From Nocardia uniformis NBRC 13702 (GTDB lineage: Bacteria > Actinomycetota > Actinomycetes > Mycobacteriales > Mycobacteriaceae): a stretch of DNA of 64,000 nt. Under the pieces are notes generated by a model, which searched no databases, had not been told where the DNA came from, and worked only from the letters and a program-made list of their open reading frames with translations. Position 1 is the first letter of the stretch; the number at the start of each line of letters is the position of its first letter. Shown in pieces: positions 43,080 to 50,621 of the stretch. The DNA is taken from NCBI RefSeq assembly GCF_001613345.1, contig NZ_BDCE01000057.1:186001-250000 (forward strand), given 5' to 3'. A program made the translations under genes and the position numbers.

Positions 43080-44036
43080 TCAGTCCGGGGGAGGCTCGTT
43101 CAGCGGCTTGCCGATATAGAAGTGCGCCGGTTCGCCGTTCGTGTAGGCGACCCAGACCGTGCATTCCACCCGGCGAATCTCGCCGCTGTCCAGATCCCGT
43201 AGCAATTGGTACGAATGCGGTCGCTGTATATCCGCGTTTCCCCGGTCGAAGATTGCCCGAAACTCGGGTGACTCGTCCAAGCACTTCCGCAGTATCGCCC
43301 GAGCCTCGCCGTTGTGGGGATCGGATGCGGCTTGACGCATCGAGTTCCCGAGCAGCTCTGCTTCCAACTCCCATTCCACCAGAACCTCATGTGCGATCGG
43401 GTTCAGGACGACCCACTCCAGGAGATTCGTGCCGACCGTGACGCCAGGGAAGGCCCGCCGATACTCTTCGTTATTGGCGACGATGTACAGCTGCGGGGTT
43501 CCGTAAGCGGCCAACATCGGCGAGTAGATATCGGGGCTGGGCGCCTCGAAAAGGCCGGTACCAACCGAACCGTTCTCATCTAATAGCGACGGATGGGACA
43601 ACGCCTCGATTGCCACCGGCTCGCGGCTTGTACTGTCCTGCTCCATCTCACGCGAGCGAGCCAGGCCGCCTCCCACGCGTCGATTGACAAACCCGAGATC
43701 CGTCGCCGAGCACCCGAACAGGCACTCGAACTCGGTGACCAGTGTGTGTGGCCATGAGCAGTAGCCTCGTTCGAGGCGCGACACCGTGTTGGCGGTGATG
43801 CCTGTTGTCTTGCCATGTTCTGTGGCGAGATCGGCGATTGCTCTCGCTACTTGTTCCTGTGTCCAGCCGTGGGCGATGCGGAGTTCGACAAGTCTGGTGT
43901 TCGGGCGCACTTTCAGTGCGCCCGAATCGGCGGCAATCCGGCTGTTGCCGCCTGGTGACGGCGCGGAATATTCCTGCTCGTCGGGTGTGTAACCCGACGA
44001 ACCTTCCACACTGGGTCCTGATTGTCCGGTTTTCAT
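43080..44036 (-). CDS. helix-turn-helix regulator with MmyB-like ligand-binding domain
   Basis: 318 residues. A disordered N-terminus is followed by an XRE helix-turn-helix at about 60-110: RLVELRIAHGWTQEQVARAI and TANTVSRLERGYCSWPH. The C-terminal domain has the MmyB layout: YIVANNEEYRRAFPGVTVGT, LLEWVVLNPIAHEVLVEWEL, RAIFDRGNADIQRPHSYQLL and RVECTVWVAYTNGEPAHFYI. MmyB proteins bind small ligands, and fatty-acid-like ones have been found in the family. GGGGG precedes the start. Divergent from the PAS/GAF-like gene. Confidence 0.8.
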   Translation of the reverse strand: MKTGQSGPSVEGSSGYTPDEQEYSAPSPGGNSRIAADSGALKVRPNTRLVELRIAHGWTQEQVARAIADLATEHGKTTGITANTVSRLERGYCSWPHTLVTEFECLFGCSATDLGFVNRRVGGGLARSREMEQDSTSREPVAIEALSHPSLLDENGSVGTGLFEAPSPDIYSPMLAAYGTPQLYIVANNEEYRRAFPGVTVGTNLLEWVVLNPIAHEVLVEWELEAELLGNSMRQAASDPHNGEARAILRKCLDESPEFRAIFDRGNADIQRPHSYQLLRDLDSGEIRRVECTVWVAYTNGEPAHFYIGKPLNEPPPD

Positions 44037-44389
44037 CGCGACCCCCAATCGGATTCCGCGATTCGCCACCACCGACCTCCAGTCGTCATGGTGTACACCA
44101 CGCTACCTCAGCAATCGTGTCGAACACCACCTGATTGTGCGCATCGGTGCAGGTCAGGGTTGCAGAAGTCAGATCGAATTGAGTTCGACGGGCGTCGAGT
44201 TACCGGCCTATGGGGGCAATCCGCCTAGCTTGAAGCCTAGTTTTCAGCCTTGTATTCGGCCGTTCCGCGATGGGCGGGTGACTGGTCGAATGAGTTACGG
44301 CATACGGCGCTTCCGCCAGTAGGTGCCAGCCCGTTCCAGTCAGGAGCCGCACGGTATAGATCCGTGGACACGATCGCAGGAGGTGCACT
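44037..44389. other. divergent promoter region
   Basis: About 350 bases between the MmyB-like regulator and the plus-strand gene at 44390. It contains TATAGA-like hexamers, but no definite promoter and no gene. Confidence 0.35.
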
Positions 44390-45643
44390 ATGAACCAACA
44401 AGATCCCCGCGCCGCGAAGTCCGCCGGTCAGACAAACCGCCATAGCCCGGCGCATCATCGGAACCTGGGATCCGCGCGCCTCGACCGGAAGGCGGAGACC
44501 ACCGCTTCCGGCGATCCTTGCGAGAGTTCGAATCAGATCCGTCCCCCCGGGAAGAACCCCGCTCGTCGGTGGTGGGTGGTGGCGGAAACACTGTCGGGCA
44601 TCGACCATGCCTCGGTCGTTCTGGACGGGCCGGAAGCACGCGAATTCTCCAAGCTCACCCGCTCGAGTGTTGCGGCCAACGGCTTGGTAGCCCGCGAACT
44701 CGATGGCTTGGTCCACGAATGCGCCACCGTGCATGACACCTGCAGTAAATACATCACCCTGCCCGACGGACAGAAGAAGCGGATAGCCGCGATCCCCAAA
44801 CTCGGCCCTACCGGACACGTCCACGCCGCCGCTATCTGGGTCGACAGCGTGGTGAACGGAGATCTACCCGAGAGCCCGGTCGTCGGCACGATGGAATGGA
44901 GCGTCACCGGTGTCGTTATCGCCGACCCCGCCGCCCACTATCTCCTGCGACTCCCGTATGGCGAGCTTCCCCACGGGAATACGATTCCAGAGCTACTGGC
45001 CAGGTTCGATCAGTGGGACGATCGCGCGAAGTTCCTGTCGATGTTCAACCTCGTCGATCCGACCGACCAGTGGATCGGCACCGCCACCACAACATACGAG
45101 GACGGCACCGACCACCAGCTGCATTTCGCGGCGAGAGCCAGTGGGCTCGGTGCCGACCGCACAATCCGCGCGATCGTCTTCGGCGCTACCGATCAGTCCG
45201 TGACCTGCACCGACCCGCGCACACTCGGCTTCCGGCAGATGCCCATCCCTTCCGGCCACGCCTTGGCCTTGGTGGATCTGCCCAGCGGCTTCGTGCACGA
45301 ATGGCTTGCCAAAGAACGCACATCGCTTGCGGGCTGGCGTCACCATCAACCCGAATTCGACTACAACAGCAGGCTTCTCGCCGCAGAAACCTGCTTCGCA
45401 CTCGCAGTCGGGGCACGGAGGGAATCGAAGACGCAAGCACGCCTACGTTTCTCGCCGAGTGATGAATGGATGGTGTTGGATGCCACGTGGACTCGTATCA
45501 GGGGTCCTGGCCGTCCACAAGCGCTCATCGACATCACTCCGGTCTCCCCGAATCCGGTGCCCCTGATCAGCGGATGCCGCATCTGCCAGGATCTAGTGCA
45601 CGCGGCATGGGGCAGCGAGTTCGATAGTCCGGTCACCGAGTAG
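44390..45643 (+). CDS. GAF/PAS-like protein, DUF5593-type
   Basis: 417 residues with GGAGGTG before the ATG. After a disordered 60-residue leader, ARRWWVVAETLSGIDHASVV and LTRSSVAANGLVARELDGLV are the opening I associate with DUF5593/GAF-type proteins of Nocardia and Mycobacterium. A middle PAS-like region has RFDQWDDRAKFLSMFNLVDP. The ending has Cys-containing CRICQDLVHAAWGS. No catalytic output domain is present, so it may be a ligand-binding regulator. Name from memory, hence moderate confidence. Confidence 0.6.
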   Translation: MNQQDPRAAKSAGQTNRHSPAHHRNLGSARLDRKAETTASGDPCESSNQIRPPGKNPARRWWVVAETLSGIDHASVVLDGPEAREFSKLTRSSVAANGLVARELDGLVHECATVHDTCSKYITLPDGQKKRIAAIPKLGPTGHVHAAAIWVDSVVNGDLPESPVVGTMEWSVTGVVIADPAAHYLLRLPYGELPHGNTIPELLARFDQWDDRAKFLSMFNLVDPTDQWIGTATTTYEDGTDHQLHFAARASGLGADRTIRAIVFGATDQSVTCTDPRTLGFRQMPIPSGHALALVDLPSGFVHEWLAKERTSLAGWRHHQPEFDYNSRLLAAETCFALAVGARRESKTQARLRFSPSDEWMVLDATWTRIRGPGRPQALIDITPVSPNPVPLISGCRICQDLVHAAWGSEFDSPVTE

Positions 45644-45898
45644 GCCGGCAGCAGCGCACCGCCCGGCCACCGGTGCACGCAACTCAACGCTGGCTGCGAA
45701 ACCGATGATTTCGACCGCTTGTTTCTGTCCACAGAATGCGAGCAATGCTCCGGGCCCGGCCATTCAAGCTGCGGCCAGCATATCGAGTTCGACGAGCAGG
45801 CGGTGCTCACCGCCGTGGTGTTCGTGGGGACCAGCGGGTGCGCGAGGTGGTTCCTGCCGCCTTCATCAGGCGTCGAACCGCGTGTCTATCATCGCGAG

Positions 45899-46384
45899 AT
45901 GATCCTGCGGTGCACGAAGAAGCTCCTGACGGTCGTCGGCACCCAGCGACTGGCCACCCCCGCACCCAAGCCTGATCCCGAAGACTGGTACGCGAATCTG
46001 CTGTGGATTGACCGCCGCAAGTGCCTGCTGCTGACTCATACGGCGACCTTGTTCACCGCCTTCGAACCGAATGTGACCGCATCCGTGCTGCGCGCCACAG
46101 GCGCCCTCACGAGCCGCCTCATCGAACGAGAGCTCCGCGACGAGCAGTTGCCGCCGCACACCTTCGTCGATACCGGAGCCGAAGAGCTCGTGCTCGCCCC
46201 GACCGCCGATCGGCAGGTTCTCGGCTGCATGAATGATCTGGCTTTCACCTGTGAGCATCTCATCGACCGCTCCGGAGGGCTCGACCGTACCGATCTCCGG
46301 GACCTGAATCGCCACCTGCACCGCACTATCTACAGCGCGCGCGGCTACCGGCCAGCCATCGAGCTCGTGACAATACTGCGCTGA
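45899..46384 (+). CDS. DUF6933-domain protein
   Basis: 161 residues. Begins MILRCTKKLLTVVG and has DWYANLLWIDRRKCLLLTHT followed by ATLFTAFEPNV, the signature I know as DUF6933, plus a later NDLAFTCEHL block. The domain is common as a stand-alone small protein in actinomycetes and has no known function. I chose the ATG at 45899 because the homology begins there; the open frame upstream to 45719 lacks it. Confidence 0.75.
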   Translation: MILRCTKKLLTVVGTQRLATPAPKPDPEDWYANLLWIDRRKCLLLTHTATLFTAFEPNVTASVLRATGALTSRLIERELRDEQLPPHTFVDTGAEELVLAPTADRQVLGCMNDLAFTCEHLIDRSGGLDRTDLRDLNRHLHRTIYSARGYRPAIELVTILR

Positions 46385-46685
46385 GCGAAGCCAGAATGGC
46401 CTCTGGTAGAGGGGCGAAGCCTCGCAACGGACCGGTCACATCCTTGAAGGACGTTCGTTGTACGGACCGAGCCGCAGGCGCCGCCCGCCCCGCAAGAACA
46501 ATCGCGACCCGGCCGGCTGTGACGGGAACTGGACCCGCCACCCATAGCTGAACCGACTCCGCCTTTGGGTGTTGATGGCCGGACCCGACGCTGCCGTCAT
46601 GACCACGACGGCGCGTTCCGCGAGCGCCGAAAGCAATCAGGAATCGAGAAGTGCCGCGCGAGGGGCGGACGCTAGGATCAGGCCC
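46385..46685. other. gap of about 300 bases, no convincing gene
   Basis: No supported gene. A short basic frame near 46456-46545 might be a decayed fragment. Otherwise nothing stands out. Confidence 0.3.
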
Positions 46686-47213
46686 ATGACCATCAGCTTC
46701 GATGCGCCGGTCGAACGAATCGGCGAACGGATCATCGTGCGCCTGCCCGACGATGCGAGCTCTCGGCTGCCTTCTCGTGGTCAGGTCGCGGTCGATGCGA
46801 GTGCCGGCCAGTCCGCATTTCGTACGGTTCTCGAGCCCGACGGCAGGCGAGGCCACTGGCTTCGCATCGACGAGGAGCTTCAGCGGGTGCTGGAGGTCGG
46901 TGAAGGCGACGTCATGGCGGTCGAGATCGAGCCGGCCGAGGACTGGCCGGAGCCCGACGTGCCGAGCGACTTCCGGGCCGCGCTGGACAACGCGTCCGAC
47001 GGCTTCGAGGTGTGGACCGACATCACCCCGATGGCGCGGTGGGAGTGGGTGCGCTGGATCGGCGCCACGAAGAACCCACAGACGCGCGAACGTCGCATCG
47101 AGGTCGGCATCTCGAAGCTTCGTGCGGGAAAGCGGCGGCCGTGTTGTTTCGATCTGGCGTCCTGCACCGATCCCGAGGTGTCCAAGAGCGGCAAGCTCAT
47201 CGACGCGTCGTAG
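46686..47213 (+). CDS. YdeI/OmpD-associated-like protein with DUF1905 domain
   Basis: 175 residues. The first half, ISFDAPVERIGERIIVRLPD, then GQVAVDASAGQSAFRTVLEP and LEVGEGDVMAVEIEP, is a DUF1905-type beta barrel. The second half has RWEWVRWIGATKNPQTRERR followed by IEVGISKLRAGKRRPCC, matching the OmdA/YdeI C-terminal motif in which a W-x-x-W-I and R-x-R-R-I pattern is typical. The family is linked in E. coli to bacteriocin and peptide tolerance; function here unproven. ATG at 46686. Ends before the mobile-element relic zone. Confidence 0.72.
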   Translation: MTISFDAPVERIGERIIVRLPDDASSRLPSRGQVAVDASAGQSAFRTVLEPDGRRGHWLRIDEELQRVLEVGEGDVMAVEIEPAEDWPEPDVPSDFRAALDNASDGFEVWTDITPMARWEWVRWIGATKNPQTRERRIEVGISKLRAGKRRPCCFDLASCTDPEVSKSGKLIDAS

Positions 47214-47234
47214 GCGCGGTCGGTGGACTGCGCA

Positions 47235-47328
47235 TGTGGTGGCCGCGTTGGGTTTCGGGGCCGCGGATCGGTCGCTGGTGGAGTCGTTGCGGTCGAAGTT
47301 GAAGCGGTTGACCGCGCAGGGCGGCTGA
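47235..47328 (+). pseudogene. unnamed gene fragment before the transposase relic
   Basis: A 30-codon in-frame tail, VVAALGFGAADRSLVESLRS followed by KLKRLTAQGG, ends with TGA eight bases before the transposase-like relic. Its TTG/GTG-rich codon use differs from the gene upstream. No start or family. Confidence 0.25.
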
Positions 47329-47335
47329 CCGAACC

Positions 47336-47515
47336 GTGATCGAGGGCGCATGTCGCGACATACCGGTTGCTGACAGACTCGAAATCACCGGTGCCTGTTG
47401 GGGCTTGGCTGGCGCCGAGGCCATTCGAATACTTCGCGCGATCATAGCCAACGGCGATCTTAATGAACACTGGGCGGTTTCATGTCGCCCGAGAACGTCT
47501 CCGTGTCCACCCCGA
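47336..47515 (+). mobile_element. degenerate C-terminus of an ISKra4-like transposase
   Basis: The frame from GTG 47336 reads DRLEITGACWGLAGAEAIRI and LRAIIANGDLNEHW, the tail-end motif (I-T-G-x-x-W-G-L-x-G-A-E-A) I know from ISKra4-family transposases. After about 47470 the expected WRFHLAREHxRVHP continuation appears in the next frame as GRFHVARERLRVHPD, so there is a frameshift as well as the loss of the N-terminal part. No inverted repeats were located. It marks the left border of the putative defence island. Confidence 0.6.
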
Positions 47516-47730
47516 CGATAACAACTCGCTGCTTGATCAACAGTCCCTAGAGACGAGCTACACCCATTGCGGGTTACCGGTGGTCCTCACGGCCATTCCT
47601 GGCCATCATCGGGTTGGCCCCCTCTGGGGGAGCCCAGTGAAGTTCCTCTTCCTGTCGTAGTGCGCCAGGGTCGCGTGCGGGTTACGTGGGAAGGGCTGAC
47701 GAACACTGCAGGAACGGTAATGATGTTGGT

Positions 47731-49203
47731 ATGCAGCAGGATCCGCATCTCGACTTCTTCCCCGATGCCGAGCCGCCGACGGTCGTCGGCGATTCGGAGC
47801 CGGTCCTTCCTTTCCCGCTCGCGGGCATCGTTCACCGGCCCCTGATCGCCGACGCGATCGTCGTAGTCCCCGGGATCATGGGGACCGAGCTCGTGGATAC
47901 CTCAGGCAGTAAGCCGAAGCTGCTGTGGGGATTGAGGCCGGGGCTGCTTGCCAACCTGTGGTCGGGGTCAGCCCGGGTATTCGAACGGCTGAAATACGAC
48001 CCCGACGTGACAACCATCGAACCCGGTCGTCTGCTGCGCACGCCCGGCTACGCGCCGCTGCTCAACGGTATCGAGCCCTATACCGATCTGGTCAGCGACC
48101 TGAAGAAGATCGTCCGGCATCCGGATGCCGTCCGGGAATTCGGATACGACTGGCGACTTCCCGTGCGACACAATGCCGAACTTCTCGCGGCAGCGGTCGA
48201 TCAACATCTCGCCTGGTGGCGGAGCTTCTCGAAGCGGCCCGATGCGAAGGTGCATTTAGTGGCGCATTCGATGGGCGGACTCCTCTGCCGCGCAGCGGCT
48301 TCGATATCGGGAGCCATGGACAACGTCGGCGTCACCACCACATTGGGAACACCATTCGAGGGCTCAGCAAAAGCTGCGATGATGCTCGGGTCGGGTGAGG
48401 GCTATCCGCTCCCTGCCAAACGGATGCGCGAGCTGGCCAGGACACTACCCGGAATCTACGACTTGCTGCCGAGCTATGCCTGCCTGGAATCGGACAACGA
48501 CATTCGGAAGCTGACGGTAGATGACATCGTGCGACTCGGCGGGGACCGTGTCCTCACTGAGCAGGCGTTCGCTGATCGAGCCGTGCTCGCACGGACGCGG
48601 ATTCCCAACCATCGTGGCGTGATCGGAGTTGCCCAGCCGACGATCTGCACGATCGCCATCAATGGCCGTGAGCAGATCGAGGGCTATGCCTACACAGTAA
48701 GGCTCGACGAACACGGTGACCCACTGCGCAGACCTGAAGGGATTCTTCGGAGGGAACTCGGTCTCGGCGACGGGACGGTGCCGCGGATGTCCGCAGATGT
48801 CGACAACTATCAGACACTGCCGCAGCAGCACGGGGCGCTCGCCCAAACGGTCGAAGCCTTCGAAGACGTCCGAGATCGGCTCTTCAACCATCCACGAAGT
48901 ACTCGGCTGGCCGGTGTCGAGTTGGGTCTGGATCTTCCCGACGACGTCCGCGCCGGCACCGAGTTCGAGGTCGGCATCGATGGAGCGGACGGCGTGACCG
49001 GATACCGAGTACGGATCGATGAGGAAGTGGACGATCCTCGGATGGGGCGCGATACGCGAACCGTCGCGCCGGAAATCCGCGACGGCCGAGTCGTGGCACC
49101 GGTCATCATTCACCGGCCGGGTCTGTACCGCGTCTCATTGGCCGGTTCCGGGACATCACCAGTGAAGCAGCTGATTCTCGTTGCGGGAGAAGTTGATCGA
49201 TGA
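47731..49203 (+). CDS. LCAT-like phospholipase/acyltransferase, coupled to the caspase-STAND gene
   Basis: About 490 residues. An LCAT-type alpha/beta hydrolase: ADAIVVVPGIMGTELVDTSG (the PGIMGTEL opening is diagnostic), FGYDWRLPVRHN, nucleophile Ser180 in VAHSMGGLLC, TTLGTPFEGSAKA, and LPQQHGALAQT with a probable catalytic His. Eukaryotic LCAT and PLA2-like relatives cleave or transfer acyl chains of phospholipids. No signal peptide, so it acts on the cell's own membrane or cytosolic lipids. The C-terminal 110 residues are an additional beta-rich domain. The stop overlaps the next start (ATGA). Pairing of a lipase with a STAND sensor suggests an abortive-infection effector; this is inference. 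Confidence 0.8.
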   Translation: MQQDPHLDFFPDAEPPTVVGDSEPVLPFPLAGIVHRPLIADAIVVVPGIMGTELVDTSGSKPKLLWGLRPGLLANLWSGSARVFERLKYDPDVTTIEPGRLLRTPGYAPLLNGIEPYTDLVSDLKKIVRHPDAVREFGYDWRLPVRHNAELLAAAVDQHLAWWRSFSKRPDAKVHLVAHSMGGLLCRAAASISGAMDNVGVTTTLGTPFEGSAKAAMMLGSGEGYPLPAKRMRELARTLPGIYDLLPSYACLESDNDIRKLTVDDIVRLGGDRVLTEQAFADRAVLARTRIPNHRGVIGVAQPTICTIAINGREQIEGYAYTVRLDEHGDPLRRPEGILRRELGLGDGTVPRMSADVDNYQTLPQQHGALAQTVEAFEDVRDRLFNHPRSTRLAGVELGLDLPDDVRAGTEFEVGIDGADGVTGYRVRIDEEVDDPRMGRDTRTVAPEIRDGRVVAPVIIHRPGLYRVSLAGSGTSPVKQLILVAGEVDR

Positions 49204-50621
49204 GCGACAGCGTCGAACTCTTTCCGATAGCGATCGGCGAATTCGACTCCGCTCGCTACCCCCATATCGACGGTATCGACGCGAATCTCGCGGCAATCAT
49301 CGACACGTTCGACGGTTTTGAATCCCACGTCGTCGAGTGGCGGCGTACGGCATCAGAGTGCTGCGGGAAGTCCACGAAACGCTCATATTCCGACTGCCTC
49401 GGGTGCCCTGACCGGCTCGGCGATCATTACAGGGATCGCGATGACGTAAGTGCGCGGCTGCAGCAGTGGGCTGACGGTGATTCGGCGACACGGTCGATCT
49501 TGTATTGGGTGGGACATGGCTGGTCCGACGACCATCAAGTTGCGCTAATCCACAGTCGCACGCACCCGGCCTATGTCGCACACGAAGGGATCAGACCCGA
49601 GCACATCGCCAGCGCGATCAGAAGCCGATTCGCGACGTCGCCGCATCCGTGGGTGATCGTCATGATCGAAGCGTGCCAGTCCGTACGGTTCGTCAGCCGG
49701 TTGCAGAATGCCCTGAACGACACGATGTATCCGGGTTCCTACCTGCTCATCAGCCCGACATCCGATCAAGGAGCCGTCACGCTGGGCAGGCTTCAGGTCA
49801 TGCTGCACGACGTCCTGCATACGACGTTCGCCGCTGAGGATGTGCTGCTCGACCGGTTCGCCAAAGCTCTCCATGCCCGGGATGTTGCGATCAAACAGAG
49901 CGGTCCCATCTCCGACGATGTGATTGCCTTCATTCGACGAATTCGACTGCCCGCGAACATATCCGTCGATGCCCGGCAAGAACTCGCGAGCGCGATCAGC
50001 CAGCTGCCGCCAGATGTGCAGAGGCACTTCGTGACCAAAGCCCACGGGGGCCTGGGCTCGTTCGAGAAGGTGGTGCTCAACGAGCAATCCTGGTACTTCG
50101 AGGGACGAGAGGACGACACTCGGCACGTCGTGACCTGGCTGCGCCAGCATGAGAGCGGCATGCTGGTCATTACCGGCGCGCCGGGCTCCGGCAAGTCGGC
50201 ATTCCTCGGCAACCTGATCGTCCACGCGAATCCAGCTCTGCGGGAGGCACTGCGTCGTGCCGGTCTGCTCACCAGCTCTGTAAACGGACTGGAGGACAAT
50301 GCATTCGATCTCTGCATGACTCTCACGGGTGCTCCGTCCGAGGAGGTGATCGGCCAACTCGCCGCTGCGGTCGGCGTTACGGTTCCGGACGACCTTGCGG
50401 GCAAAGGGGCTGCCCTTGGCGGTCAGTGGCTCGCGAACGCGGTACGGAATTCCACTACTGCTCAGATCACGATTGTGGCCGATGCGCTCGACGAGGCCGT
50501 CTTCCCGGAGGAGCTGGCAAATTACGTACTGCGCCCGTTGGCGCAGGTCCGCACGGTGCGGCTGCTGGTGGGCACGCGAAGAGTACATTTGACCGTTCGA
50601 ATGAACCGACCGAGGACATAA
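49200..50621 (+). CDS. caspase-like protease/STAND NTPase, N-terminal part of a frameshifted gene
   Basis: 473 codons to a stop that looks premature. A caspase-type domain comes first: His106 in YWVGHGWSDD and Cys159 in MIEACQSVRF form the expected catalytic dyad at the ends of two strands. A STAND NTPase follows with Walker A GAPGSGKS at 326-333 and Walker B TIVADALDEAVFP. After RTVRLLVGTR the frame continues with unrelated residues and stops, while the expected continuation lies in the -1 frame from about 50579. The missing base is near GCGAAGAG; one extra A would join the frames. Either a real mutation or a sequencing error. Caspase-STAND fusions are bacterial immunity/suicide proteins. 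Confidence 0.82.
   Translation: MSDSVELFPIAIGEFDSARYPHIDGIDANLAAIIDTFDGFESHVVEWRRTASECCGKSTKRSYSDCLGCPDRLGDHYRDRDDVSARLQQWADGDSATRSILYWVGHGWSDDHQVALIHSRTHPAYVAHEGIRPEHIASAIRSRFATSPHPWVIVMIEACQSVRFVSRLQNALNDTMYPGSYLLISPTSDQGAVTLGRLQVMLHDVLHTTFAAEDVLLDRFAKALHARDVAIKQSGPISDDVIAFIRRIRLPANISVDARQELASAISQLPPDVQRHFVTKAHGGLGSFEKVVLNEQSWYFEGREDDTRHVVTWLRQHESGMLVITGAPGSGKSAFLGNLIVHANPALREALRRAGLLTSSVNGLEDNAFDLCMTLTGAPSEEVIGQLAAAVGVTVPDDLAGKGAALGGQWLANAVRNSTTAQITIVADALDEAVFPEELANYVLRPLAQVRTVRLLVGTRRVHLTVRMNRPRT

Noticed and set aside
46326..47351. 341-codon minus-strand frame
   Set aside because: Overlaps a YdeI-like gene with recognisable motifs; Arg/Pro-rich product without landmarks.
50570..50600. 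programmed -1 frameshift in the caspase-STAND gene
   Set aside because: No X-XXY-YYZ slippery heptamer at the junction and no evident pseudoknot; a simple indel or sequence error is more likely.
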